The translations under genes and the position numbers were made by a program. From positions 1-37,129 of the forward strand of contig NZ_MCIG01000025.1 in NCBI RefSeq assembly GCF_001705035.1: a DNA stretch of 37,129 nucleotides, read 5' to 3'. The notes beneath the pieces are model-generated. The model did not search any database, was not told the DNA's origin, and saw only the letters and a program-made list of their open reading frames with translations. Shown piece after piece: positions 16,660 through 24,870 of this stretch (position 1 is the first letter of the stretch; the number at the start of each line of letters is the position of its first letter). The DNA is from Curtobacterium sp. UCD-KPL2560 (GTDB lineage Bacteria; Actinomycetota; Actinomycetes; Actinomycetales; Microbacteriaceae).

Positions 16660-19410
16660 TCAGGTGAGCAGCGCGACCAGGTGCGAGCGCGAGCGCGCAC
16701 CGACCTTGCGGTAGATCTGCGTGAGCCGCAGCTCCACCGTGCGCTGCGACATGAACAGCGACGACGCGATCTCGCGGTTGCGGAACCCCTCGGTGACCTT
16801 CTGCACGACCGCACGCTCCTCGGCGGTCAGCGAGGTGAGCACCGTGGACGCGTCCGGGGCGCTGCGCGGCGCACCCGCGTCCTGTGCGGAGGCGACGGGA
16901 CCCGAGCGGAACGCCGACAGCGCACCGGAGGCGGGCATCGCCGCCGTCGGCGCCGGCGTCACGAGCGGACGGCGCAGGCCGGCCGCCTCGTACGCCGCGG
17001 CCGCCGCCGCTCCCAGCCGGGGACGCTCGGCGGCGGAGGCGATCGCCGCGAGCGCCGCGAACGTGCGAGCACGCTCGTACGGCGAGTCGTGCGGCTGGAA
17101 CAGCTCGAGCGCACGTCGACGGGCGGTGTCACGCGTGGCGTCGTCGGCCACGAGCGCCAGGCTCCTGGCCAGCACGAGCGCGCCCCAGCGGGACGGGCGG
17201 GCGTGGTGGTCCGCCGCGAGGCGCGCCGTGACGGCGCGCGCGTCGTCCGTGCGGCCCAGTCGGACGTTCGCCTCGACGAGGTCCCCGAGGTGCCGCAGCA
17301 CGGTCGGGTTCCGCAGCGGTCGGGCGATGGCGTCGGCCGCCTCGAGGGCGACCACGGCCTCCTCGGCCCGGCCGTCGAGCAGCAGGATCCGCCCGCGGAG
17401 CGCGTGCAGCCGGGCGGTGGTCGCCCAGAGCAGGTTCGTCGTGCGCAGTGCCAGGCAGCGGTCGATCACCTCGAGCGCGTCCTGTGAACGGCCCTCGGCG
17501 AAGTGCCGCCACGCCACCGCGATCGCCCGGGACGGTGCCGGTTGACGGGGTCCCGCCCCGGCGCCGTCCTCCCACGCGTCGATCGCGCGGAGCGCCTGCC
17601 GGTAGTTGCCGGACCGGAGCTCGTTCTCGGCGGTCAGGTACCGGGCCACCTCGGTCCACACGGCCCGTGTCTCCATGCTGCGGGCCAGGACGAGCGCGAA
17701 CACCCGTCGGGCGCTGCGGTACCGCTCCGCGGTGCTCAGGGCGTGCGCCACGAGGAGCAGGCCCGGGTCCGAGAGCGCGAGCAGCTCGGCGGTCGCCAGA
17801 CCGTCGTACAGCTCGGTGTCCGGCGGGAGGGTCCCGTCGAGCGCCGCGACGAAGCAGCCCACGGCGCGGACGATCTCGACGGTGTGCGGCGACAGCGGGA
17901 CGTCGAGCGCGTCGACCCGTGCGAGCAGGTCACGTGCCTGGTCGAGGTCCCACGTCTCGGCGCGGAAGCTCGCCACCATGGCGAGCAGTCCGGCGACGGC
18001 CCCCGCCTCGGCCGCGTCCGGCCCCACCGGGACGAGCAGCTCGTCGGCGTGCACGGTCTCCCCGCGCAGGTACTGCACGGAGTAGAGCAGCCGGAGCCGA
18101 CGGACCTCGTCCTCGGTGTGCCGGAACGGTCCGATCGCGGCGAGGTACCGGGCGGCCAGACCGAGCAGGCGGTTGCCGAGCAGGAGTTCGACGACCCGGA
18201 GCAGTGCCGACCGCTCCAGCTCGCTGCCCGAGCCGACGTGGAGTGCACGCTCGGCGAGGGCGACGGCCGCCTGCGGGGCGCCGTCCGACACGTACCCGGC
18301 CGCGGCGTCGAGCAGGGCGACGACGTCGGGGACGTCGTCGACGAAGCTGCGGTGCCACGCGGCGGCACGCGGGTCGGCGGTGGCGCTCGCCGCGGCCAGC
18401 TCGGCGTGCGCGGCCCGACGTGCCCGGGCGGGCATGCGCCAGTACAGGACCGAGCGGACCAGGGGGTCGCGCACGGTCACGGTCTGCCCGCGCACCGTGA
18501 CGAGGCCGGCGTCCGCCAGCTCGTCGAGGGCGTCGCGGTCCCAGCCGGCCGTGCGGGCGACGGGCACGAGGGCGAGCCGCGCGAGGACGTCCAGATCTCG
18601 TCCCGCGTCGGTGCCGAGCAGACCGTCGTCGATCCGTCGTGCGGTGATCGCCTCGGCCGTCGCGGTCGGGCGCAGGGGCAGCACGACGGGCTCCGTGCCC
18701 GTCAGCTGGTCGCGACCGAGCACGTCCAGCTGCTCGCGCAGGGCACCGGGGTTGCCGCCGGTCTCCTCGGCGAGGACGGTCAGGACGCCGTCGTTCGCGT
18801 CGGACGGCGCCATCGTGCGTGCCGCCGCGAGGGCGTCGTCGGCACCGAGCGGCTCGAGCCGCAGGGTCGGCAGCGCCGCCAGCGGGCTGGTGGCCGGGAC
18901 CGAACGGACCGTCACGACGAGCCGCAGCGCGGTCCCGGCGAGACGACCGGCGAGGAACGCGATGAGCTCCTGGCTCTCGGCGTCCATCAGGTCGAGGTCG
19001 TCGACGAGCACGAGCGTCGGCGGCAGGGTCAGCGTCTGCACGGCCTCGAGGAAGTCGTGCGCTGCCGCGAGACCGGAACCGGCCGTCCCGCTGGCGGTCT
19101 GCGGGGCGCCGGGTGCCGTGGTGTCCGCGGTCGCCGCGGCGTTCGCCTGCAGGAGCAGGGCGATGTGTGCCGAGGCGCGCGGGTCGTCGAGCGCGGTGAA
19201 CAGGGACGTCACGCCGGCCAGGGGCCAACGGGACTCGCTCCCGTTGCCTCCGACCCGCACGACGGGGAGGGCGACGCGGTCTGCGACCGCGCCGAGGACG
19301 CTGCTGCGTCCGGAACCAGGGTCGCCGACGACGACCATCGCTGACTCACGAGGGAGTGCAGCGAGGGTCGCGATCCGGTCGACCTCGAGACGGCGACCGG
19401 TGAGTGCCAT
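16660..19410 (-). CDS. Large ATP-binding LuxR-family transcriptional regulator (LAL type)
   Basis: A 916-residue regulator with an N-terminal AAA/NB-ARC-like ATPase (Walker A GDPGSGRS at 29-36; Walker B LVLVDDLDLMD near 133-143), a long helical TPR-like middle, and a C-terminal LuxR DNA-binding domain (about 855-915, LTAEERAVVQKVTEGFRNRE...). LAL proteins sense a ligand or state through the ATPase/TPR part and activate transcription. The start ATG lies three bases after the stop of an upstream small frame (TGAGTCATG), so it may be translationally coupled; GGTGAG overlaps that stop. It is followed by a strong palindrome, so it is probably transcribed apart from the GlmS-like gene. Its targets are unknown. 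Confidence 0.88.
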   Translation of the reverse strand: MALTGRRLEVDRIATLAALPRESAMVVVGDPGSGRSSVLGAVADRVALPVVRVGGNGSESRWPLAGVTSLFTALDDPRASAHIALLLQANAAATADTTAPGAPQTASGTAGSGLAAAHDFLEAVQTLTLPPTLVLVDDLDLMDAESQELIAFLAGRLAGTALRLVVTVRSVPATSPLAALPTLRLEPLGADDALAAARTMAPSDANDGVLTVLAEETGGNPGALREQLDVLGRDQLTGTEPVVLPLRPTATAEAITARRIDDGLLGTDAGRDLDVLARLALVPVARTAGWDRDALDELADAGLVTVRGQTVTVRDPLVRSVLYWRMPARARRAAHAELAAASATADPRAAAWHRSFVDDVPDVVALLDAAAGYVSDGAPQAAVALAERALHVGSGSELERSALLRVVELLLGNRLLGLAARYLAAIGPFRHTEDEVRRLRLLYSVQYLRGETVHADELLVPVGPDAAEAGAVAGLLAMVASFRAETWDLDQARDLLARVDALDVPLSPHTVEIVRAVGCFVAALDGTLPPDTELYDGLATAELLALSDPGLLLVAHALSTAERYRSARRVFALVLARSMETRAVWTEVARYLTAENELRSGNYRQALRAIDAWEDGAGAGPRQPAPSRAIAVAWRHFAEGRSQDALEVIDRCLALRTTNLLWATTARLHALRGRILLLDGRAEEAVVALEAADAIARPLRNPTVLRHLGDLVEANVRLGRTDDARAVTARLAADHHARPSRWGALVLARSLALVADDATRDTARRRALELFQPHDSPYERARTFAALAAIASAAERPRLGAAAAAAYEAAGLRRPLVTPAPTAAMPASGALSAFRSGPVASAQDAGAPRSAPDASTVLTSLTAEERAVVQKVTEGFRNREIASSLFMSQRTVELRLTQIYRKVGARSRSHLVALLT

Positions 19411-19413
19411 GAC

Positions 19414-19632
19414 TCACCGGCCTCCGGGTCCGGGGACGGATGCGGCGGCGGGGACCCGTGCAGCGACACGGCGGGGAGCCGTGGCGACGGGGGACCGGTC
19501 GGCGGCACGGCGGGTGACCGTGACGACCGACGGACGTGTGGCGGCGACGGAGCGCGCGCCGTGGATGTCGATGATGTGATGCGGAGCACGAGTGAGGGTG
19601 CACTCGGTTCCGCGCGGGAACGATGAAGCCAT
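19414..19632 (-). CDS. Possible 72-residue leader ORF coupled to the LAL regulator
   Basis: ATG at 19632 starts MASSFPRGTECTLTRAPHH and runs to a stop three bases before the regulator ATG. GAGGGGTGG lies about eight bases upstream as a ribosome binding site, and TACAGT at 19743-19738 could be the -10 box. The product is arginine-rich with no known domain or membrane segment, and codon bias alone could produce it. It may be a real small protein, a translated leader, or simply untranslated leader. Confidence 0.3.
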   Translation of the reverse strand: MASSFPRGTECTLTRAPHHIIDIHGARSVAATRPSVVTVTRRAADRSPVATAPRRVAARVPAAASVPGPGGR

Positions 19633-20159
19633 CGTCTGTACCACCCCTCGGGTTAGGGTTTCGGGACGAAACACGACCGGTCCGGCCCTGCGCCCGGTCT
19701 AGGGAACCCGGCGCGTGGTGGACCTGTCGTCAGCGAGACTGTAACCCAGGTCGGAGCCTCGTTCGAGGGGGCCGACGCCCGGCGGCCCCGGCCCGTTGTC
19801 CCCAGTCCGGGGGGTGCTGCCGTGTGGTCCGGATGGAGCGCTCCGGCGGCCTCCACCTGAGTCGGGGTACAGCTGATCGGTGCACTCGGTGCAGGCAGGC
19901 GCGCCCGTCCGGGACGGCCCTCGTGCGGGGGGTCGGACGGGGTACGCGGTGGCTGCGCGGGTGCGGTCGCGTCCGACCGGGACCGGTCGGTTCGGCTGAC
20001 AGCGGAACGGTCTGTCCGCGTGGGGACGCAGTGCGCTTCCCGGCGAGTCGCACGGGACCGGTGCCGGGGATCGGCGACCGGCGGTCGGCACCGGAGTCGG
20101 TGGTCGGCGCCCCCGTCGGCGGTCTCCGGGGTGCCGGTGGGTCGCCCCGGAGGATCGCG
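19633..20159. other. Long intergenic region upstream of the LAL regulator
   Basis: No gene is supported in these 527 bases. Seen here: a -10-like TACAGT on the minus strand (19743-19738), the direct-repeat segment TCGGGTTAGGGTTTCGGG (19649-19666), which is AT-richer than its surroundings and sits just upstream of the leader ORF, and an inverted repeat CCGACCGG/CCGGTCGG at 19973-19990. The region probably holds the regulator's control elements and the end of the phosphatase transcript. Confidence 0.45.
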
Positions 20160-20942
20160 TCAGCGGCTGACGACGGCGACGACCGCGTCGTGGACGAGGC
20201 CGTTCGTCGCGAGGGCGCTGCCGTGCCAGGGGCCGGGGTCACCGTCGAGCGAGGTGAAGCGGCCGCCGGCCTCCTCGACGATGGGCACGAGCGCGGCGAT
20301 GTCCCACGGCTTGAGGTCGGGCTCGCCGGCGACGTCGAGGACGCCCTCGGCGACGAGCATGTACGACCACATGTCCCCGTAGGCCCGGGTGCGCCACACC
20401 TGGCGGGACAGGTCGACGAGGGCGTCGAGGCGGTCGTCGTCGTCCCACTGCTGCAGGCTGTTGTAGCTGAGGCTCGCGTCGGCCAGGTCGGCGACGCCCG
20501 AGACGCGGAGCGGGCCGTCGGTCGAGTGTGCACCGAGCCCCTCGGCCGCCCACCAGCGCTTGCCGAGGGCCGGCGCGCTCACGACGCCGAGCACCGGCCG
20601 GCCGTCGACCGCGAGCGCGATGAGGGTCGCCCAGACGGGGACGCCGCGCAGGTAGTTCGCGGTGCCGTCGATCGGGTCGACGACCCACTGGCGGTGCCCC
20701 TCGCTCGTCGCCTCGGCACCGGTGTCGGCGGTCGTCTCCTCGCCGAGGAAGGCGTCGTCGGGACGCTCGGCGGCGAGCCGCTCGTGGAGGGCCCGCTCCA
20801 CGGCCTGGTCGGCGTCCGTGACGTGCGTGCTGTCGGCCTTGGTCGTGACGTGCAGGTCCGCCGCGCGGAACCGCTCGAGGCTGATCGCGTCGGCGGTGTC
20901 GGCGAGGGAGCGGGCGAAGTCCAGGTCGGCGCTGAGGTCCAC
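20160..20942 (-). CDS. Inositol monophosphatase-family phosphatase, probably histidinol-phosphatase (HisN type)
   Basis: Mg-dependent phosphatase of 260 residues. Motifs: GEET at 67-70, DPIDGT at 89-94 and WDIAA near 210, which hold the metals and phosphate in this family. Length and sequence style match the actinobacterial HisN, which removes phosphate from histidinol phosphate, but inositol-phosphate activity cannot be excluded and no his gene is adjacent. The GTG start at 20942 was chosen because TACGCT ends six bases upstream (leaderless); the frame upstream of it has no family similarity. Confidence 0.85.
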   Translation of the reverse strand: MDLSADLDFARSLADTADAISLERFRAADLHVTTKADSTHVTDADQAVERALHERLAAERPDDAFLGEETTADTGAEATSEGHRQWVVDPIDGTANYLRGVPVWATLIALAVDGRPVLGVVSAPALGKRWWAAEGLGAHSTDGPLRVSGVADLADASLSYNSLQQWDDDDRLDALVDLSRQVWRTRAYGDMWSYMLVAEGVLDVAGEPDLKPWDIAALVPIVEEAGGRFTSLDGDPGPWHGSALATNGLVHDAVVAVVSR

Positions 20943-20948
20943 GTCGTC

Positions 20949-20954
20949 AGCGTA
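20949..20954 (-). promoter_or_regulatory. HisN-like gene -10 box (TACGCT), probably leaderless
   Basis: TACGCT on the minus strand ends six bases before the GTG start, with no Shine-Dalgarno between. It lies in the 52-base gap after the stop codon of the upstream membrane-protein gene, so the phosphatase gene likely has its own promoter. Confidence 0.5.
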
Positions 20955-20994
20955 GCGGCCGGGCCCGGTGCGACCGTGGTGCGCTCGCGGTCGC

Positions 20995-22143
20995 TCAGGC
21001 GGCCACGACCGCTTCCTCCTCGAGCCGGCTGACGGCGCGGTCACGCGCGATCCGGGTGCGGCGCGCGGCGAGGCCGTGCACGAGGGCGCCGAGCAGGACC
21101 GCGACCACGAGCCAGAGGGCGAGCACCAGGGACGCGCGGCCGAGGGAGGCGCCCGGGAAGTACACGAGGTCCTGGGCGGCCTCGAGCCAGGCGGCACCGC
21201 TCCAGAAGGTGTTCAGCGCGGCGAAGAACCCGGGCTGGAAGGTCGGCTGGAAGATCCCGCCGGAGCTCGTGAAGTTGAGCATCACGAAGAGCATCGTCAG
21301 GACCGGGGTCGTCCACCGGCCGAGCAGCGGGTGCAGACCGACGCCGAGGGCGATGATCACCGCGTCGTACAGCCAGGCGAACAGGAAGACCTGCCAGCGG
21401 TGGTCCGGGACCACGCCGTACACGGGCCCGGCGACGACCGTGCCGATGCCGGCGACGACCGCGGCGGTCGCGGCGCCGACGACGGCGGTCCACACCGCGC
21501 GGAAGCGGGTGGCGAACGCGGCGACGGCGATCGCCGAGGCGTAGCCGCCGACGCTCAGGCCGACGAGCATGAAGAACAGTCCCTGGCCGGTGGGGTCCTG
21601 GTCGCCGGTGGGGACGACGTCCCGCACGGCGAACGGCAGGTGCTGCGCGTAGGCGATCGGGAGGAACACCTTCTGCGCCGCGGTGGCGGTCGTCTCGCTC
21701 GCGGCGGTCGAGACGTAGAGCGTCGCGCCGTCGGTGCCCGGGGCGTACACGGCGGCGAGTTCGCGGTCGCGCACCTGCCGCTCGGCCTCGGCGGTCGAGT
21801 GCACGACGTGCGCGACGAGCTTGCCGTCGGACCCGTCGGTCACGGACTGCGCGAACACCTGCGTGGCGGCGCCCTGGCCGACGATCCCCACGGGGAGCTC
21901 GTGCGGCGACGGCGCGTGGAAGGCGCCGAGGTACGCCAGTGCCATGCCGACCGCGAGGAACAGCGGCACGAGGATGTGCGACCCGAAGCCCCGCAGCGAG
22001 CGGCCGAGGTGCTCCGGACGCAGCGCGGACGGCGTGGACGGGCGGCGCGGAGGCCGTGGCGCGGCGTGCTCGGCGTGGTGGGTCGGCGAGCGGGGGCCGT
22101 CCTCGGGGGCGACGATCAAGTTGTACTTTGCAACTTCAGACAC
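20995..22143 (-). CDS. YhgE/Pip-like, ABC-2-type membrane protein
   Basis: A 382-residue membrane protein with the layout of ABC-2/YhgE-like permeases: a proline-rich cytoplasmic N-terminus (1-50), TM1 about 57-75, an extracytoplasmic domain about 80-185, then five hydrophobic segments (about 188-210, 217-241, 251-271, 277-295, 337-357). No ATPase is encoded nearby. Such proteins are linked to export of small molecules or phage infection, but the substrate here is unknown. The start codon GTG follows TACAGT by eight bases (leaderless). The first codons are AT-rich because they carry an operator-like palindrome, so a local repressor is likely. Confidence 0.75.
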   Translation of the reverse strand: MSEVAKYNLIVAPEDGPRSPTHHAEHAAPRPPRRPSTPSALRPEHLGRSLRGFGSHILVPLFLAVGMALAYLGAFHAPSPHELPVGIVGQGAATQVFAQSVTDGSDGKLVAHVVHSTAEAERQVRDRELAAVYAPGTDGATLYVSTAASETTATAAQKVFLPIAYAQHLPFAVRDVVPTGDQDPTGQGLFFMLVGLSVGGYASAIAVAAFATRFRAVWTAVVGAATAAVVAGIGTVVAGPVYGVVPDHRWQVFLFAWLYDAVIIALGVGLHPLLGRWTTPVLTMLFVMLNFTSSGGIFQPTFQPGFFAALNTFWSGAAWLEAAQDLVYFPGASLGRASLVLALWLVVAVLLGALVHGLAARRTRIARDRAVSRLEEEAVVAA

Positions 22144-22157
22144 GAGGGTCGACTGTA
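22119..22157 (-). promoter_or_regulatory. Promoter and operator-like inverted repeat at the start of the membrane-protein gene
   Basis: TACAGT (22157-22152) lies eight bases before the GTG. Just inside the coding region the plus strand reads CAAGTTGTACTTTGCAACTT, with arms AAGTTG/CAACTT separated by seven bases. This AT-rich island in very GC-rich DNA overlaps codons 3-9. Position and symmetry fit a MarR- or TetR-type repressor site that would block elongation or initiation. Confidence 0.55.
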
Positions 22158-22279
22158 CACCCGCGGGCGTCCCGGCACCGGGCCGGCGTCAGGGCACCCG
22201 GAACGACGCCCGCCCGACGTCCGGACACCCGGGGGACCCCCGGAGCCGCGGCCGGACCTCGGACGACGCCCGGCCGCGG

Positions 22280-23386
22280 TCAGACGGTGCCGGGGTCGTC
22301 CGCGCCCATGCCGGTGAGCAGCGCACGAAACGAGTCGAGCCGCTCGACGCCGGTCGGTCCGAGTTCGCCGTCCTGCACGCGGTCGACGATCTCCCAGTCG
22401 TGCGCCTGGGCCAACGGGATGCCGTCGGCCGGTTCGCGGACCGGGACCGCGTGCGACGCGAACGCCCGGAACACGTTGGCCGGGTCGACGTGCCCGAGGC
22501 CGAACGACCGCACGCCCGGGGTGTCGATGATCCAGCCGCCGTCCCGCACCCGCAGGGCGATCGACGACGACGAGGTGTGCCGACCGCGGCCGGTCACCGC
22601 GTTGACGACGCCCGTCGCCCGCGTCGACCCGGTCAGGGCGTTCACGAGCGTCGACTTGCCGACGCCCGAGTGCCCGACCGTGACGGTGACCTGGTCATCG
22701 AGGACCTCGTGCAGCGCGTCGAACGGCACGTCGTCGGAGCGGCTCGTGACGATGCGGAGGTCCAGGCAGGCGAAGTGCGCCAGGAACGGTGCCGGGTCGG
22801 CGAGGTCCGTCTTCGTGATGCAGAGCACCGGGTCGAGCCCGGCGTCGAACGCGGCCACGAGGTAGCGGTCGATGAGGCGCGTCCGGGGCTCCGGGTCCGC
22901 GGCGGCCACGACGATGAGCATCTGGTCGGCGTTCGCGACGATGACGCGCTCGACCTCGTCGGAGTCGTCGGCGCTGCGGCGGAGCAGCGTGCTGCGCTCG
23001 TCGACCTTGACGATCCGCGCCAGGGACCCGGGCTCGCCGGAGGTGTCGCCGACCAGCGAGACCCGGTCACCCGTGACGACCGACTTCTTGCCGAGCTCGC
23101 GGGCCTTCGTGGCCGTGATCACCCGGCCCTCGCCCGCGCTGGCCCCGAGCGAGGCGGGTGCGCCGTCGGCGACGACTGCGCCGTCGTCCGCGGTGACGAG
23201 GACGCCGAACCGGCCCCGGTCGACGTTCGTCACCCAGCCCCGGGCCGCGTCGTCGTACGAGGGACGGACCTTCGTGCGCGGCCGGTTGCCCTTCGGGTTC
23301 GGACGGATCCGGACCTTGGACTCGTACTGGCCGTACGGCTCGTCCGCCTCGGTGTCGTCGCCGTCGACGTCGTCCCACCAGCTCAC
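22280..23386 (-). CDS. rsgA: RsgA, circularly permuted ribosome-assembly GTPase lacking the zinc knuckle
   Basis: GTPase that assists maturation of the 30S ribosomal subunit. The 368 residues show an OB-like N-terminal region (about 48-135) and the permuted G motifs in the order TKTD (191-194), GHSGVGKS (238-245) and DTPG (288-291). The C-terminal domain normally holds a Cys/His zinc site; here no cysteine follows residue 207, so that site is gone. The GTG start is set by GGAGG six bases upstream and overlaps the aroA stop (GTGA), so it is translated with aroA. The aroA-rsgA pair beside sigR-rsrA is a conserved actinobacterial neighbourhood. Confidence 0.9.
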   Translation of the reverse strand: MSWWDDVDGDDTEADEPYGQYESKVRIRPNPKGNRPRTKVRPSYDDAARGWVTNVDRGRFGVLVTADDGAVVADGAPASLGASAGEGRVITATKARELGKKSVVTGDRVSLVGDTSGEPGSLARIVKVDERSTLLRRSADDSDEVERVIVANADQMLIVVAAADPEPRTRLIDRYLVAAFDAGLDPVLCITKTDLADPAPFLAHFACLDLRIVTSRSDDVPFDALHEVLDDQVTVTVGHSGVGKSTLVNALTGSTRATGVVNAVTGRGRHTSSSSIALRVRDGGWIIDTPGVRSFGLGHVDPANVFRAFASHAVPVREPADGIPLAQAHDWEIVDRVQDGELGPTGVERLDSFRALLTGMGADDPGTV

Positions 23387-24741
23387 CGTGCACCTCCGGA
23401 CGTCGCGACGAGCTCGGCCCACAGCTCCGGGAACTGCGGCAGGGTCTTCGTGGTGCAGCCGACGTCGTCGACGGCGACGCCGTCGACGACGAGGCCGACG
23501 ATCGCGCCGGCCGTCGCCATCCGGTGGTCGTCGTACGCGGCCCAGCCGCCGCCGTGGAGCTGCGCCGGTTCGATCCGCAGGCCGTCGTCGAGTTCGTGCA
23601 CCGCGCCTCCGCACCGGTTGACGTCAGCCGCGAGCGCGGCGAGCCGGTCCGTCTCGTGGCCGCGCAGGTGTCCGATCCCGGTGACCTCGCTCGGTCCGTC
23701 GGCCAGCGCCGCGAGCGCGACGAGCGCCGGGGCGAGTTCGCCGCCGCGCGTCAGGTCGAGCGTCACACCCGGGAGGGAGGCGCCACCCCGGACACCGACG
23801 CCGCCGTCGACGACCAGGTCGTCGCCGTCCCGCGTCACGGTCGCCCCCCACAGGGGCAGGAGCGTCTCGAGGTCGGCCCCGACCTGCGTGGTCTCGGTCG
23901 GCCAGGTGCGGATGCGGACCGTGCCGCCCGCGACGAGCGCGGCGACCGCGAACGGCGCCGCGTTCGACAGGTCGGGTTCGATGGTCACGTCGCGCGCCGC
24001 GATCGGCCCGGGGTGCACGACCCACTCGCCGACCGACGGCTGGTCGACCCGGACGCCGCGGGCGCGGAGCGCGGCGACGGTCATGTCGATGTGCGGCAGG
24101 CTCGGCAGCCGCTCGCCCACGTGGGTGAGGTGCAGCCCCTCGGCGAAGCGCGGCGCGGACAGCAGCAGGCCGGAGACGAACTGCGAGGACGCACTCGCGT
24201 CGATGGTGAGCGCACCGCCCCGGACCGCGCCGGTGCCCGTGAAGGAGAACGGCATCGCGCCGTCGCCGTCGTCCGTGACGTCCACGCCGAGGTCGACGAG
24301 CGCCCGGATGACCGCGGCCATCGGGCGCTTCCGGGCGTAGGGGTCGCCGTCGATCGTGACCGGGCCGCTCGCGAGTGCGGCGAGGGGCGGCAGGAAGCGC
24401 ATCACGGTGCCCGCGAGCCCGCAGTCGACCCGCACGCCGCCGTGCATGGGTGCGGGCGTGACGCGGAGGTCGGGGCCGTACGGGTTCGGGGCTGCGCCGG
24501 GCTCGGGGGCGACCTCGTCGACGCCGACGCCGAGCTGCCGGAGCGCGGCGACCATGAGCGCCGAGTCGCGGGAGTGCAGGGGCAGCCGGACGGTGGACGG
24601 TCCGTCGGCGAGGGCGGCGAGCACGAGCTCCCGGTTCGTCAGCGACTTCGAGCCGGGCAGGGCGACGTCGCCGCGCAGGGGCCCGCGGGCGAGGGGAGCG
24701 ATCCACGGATCGGTCGGCTGGGAATGCGTCGTGTCGGCCAT
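23383..24741 (-). CDS. aroA: AroA, 3-phosphoshikimate 1-carboxyvinyltransferase (EPSP synthase)
   Basis: Joins shikimate-3-phosphate and phosphoenolpyruvate in aromatic amino acid synthesis. The 452 residues contain [10 protein letters not shown] (29-38), the PEP-binding [10 protein letters not shown] (107-116), and DDHRMA near 415. The AGT loop has Ala in the position that is Gly in most glyphosate-sensitive enzymes; I note this without drawing a phenotype from it. A TACCCT box lies nine bases before the ATG. The start region overlaps the SigR-type promoter that faces the opposite way, toward sigR. The stop overlaps rsgA by four bases. Confidence 0.96.
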   Translation of the reverse strand: MADTTHSQPTDPWIAPLARGPLRGDVALPGSKSLTNRELVLAALADGPSTVRLPLHSRDSALMVAALRQLGVGVDEVAPEPGAAPNPYGPDLRVTPAPMHGGVRVDCGLAGTVMRFLPPLAALASGPVTIDGDPYARKRPMAAVIRALVDLGVDVTDDGDGAMPFSFTGTGAVRGGALTIDASASSQFVSGLLLSAPRFAEGLHLTHVGERLPSLPHIDMTVAALRARGVRVDQPSVGEWVVHPGPIAARDVTIEPDLSNAAPFAVAALVAGGTVRIRTWPTETTQVGADLETLLPLWGATVTRDGDDLVVDGGVGVRGGASLPGVTLDLTRGGELAPALVALAALADGPSEVTGIGHLRGHETDRLAALAADVNRCGGAVHELDDGLRIEPAQLHGGGWAAYDDHRMATAGAIVGLVVDGVAVDDVGCTTKTLPQFPELWAELVATSGGAR

Positions 24742-24746
24742 CGGTT
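24720..24746 (+). promoter_or_regulatory. SigR-type promoter (P2) upstream of sigR: GGGAAT-N18-GTT
   Basis: GGGAAT (24720-24725) and GTT (24744-24746) are separated by exactly 18 bases, the consensus bound by actinobacterial SigR/SigH sigma factors. Transcription would start near 24753, giving a leader that contains GGGAGG and an in-frame TTG. The site lies 125 bases upstream of the sigR ATG, so it makes sigR autoregulated. Its -35 lies within the first codons of the divergent aroA gene. Confidence 0.85.
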
Positions 24747-24750
24747 CCCC

Positions 24751-24756
24751 AGGGTA
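24751..24756 (-). promoter_or_regulatory. aroA -10 box (TACCCT)
   Basis: TACCCT on the minus strand ends nine bases before the aroA ATG. It sits at the expected start point of the SigR-type promoter on the other strand, so the two promoters should interfere. Confidence 0.5.
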
Positions 24757-24767
24757 CTGAACGCACC

Positions 24768-24870
24768 GGGAGGACCATTGGCGACAGCAGTACTCGCACC
24801 AGCGCGGACGCGTCCGTCCCCGCTCGTGCTGCCCGCGACGTCCACCTCGCTCGGCCTAGACTGGGCCGCG
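24768..24870 (+). promoter_or_regulatory. Shine-Dalgarno and TTG start for an extended sigma factor, followed by promoter P1 of sigR
   Basis: GGGAGG at 24768-24773 precedes TTG at 24778-24780, which is in frame with sigR and adds 31 residues. Further down, TAGACT at 24857-24862 lies eight bases before the main ATG and would give a leaderless transcript (P1) encoding only the short form. The two transcripts would thus encode two isoforms. Confidence 0.65.

Noticed and set aside
16391-19949. The 16-mer CGGACGGGGTACGCGG shared by the two long intergenic gaps (16391-16406 and 19934-19949) as a regulator binding site
   Set aside because: In this GC-rich sequence a single 16-base match is not unlikely by chance, and neither copy is symmetric or placed at a promoter. 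A genome-wide count would decide.
19699-20091. A 130-codon minus-strand frame upstream of the LAL regulator
   Set aside because: Composition is that of GC-rich noise (Pro, Arg, Gly, Ser), with no ribosome binding site or domain.
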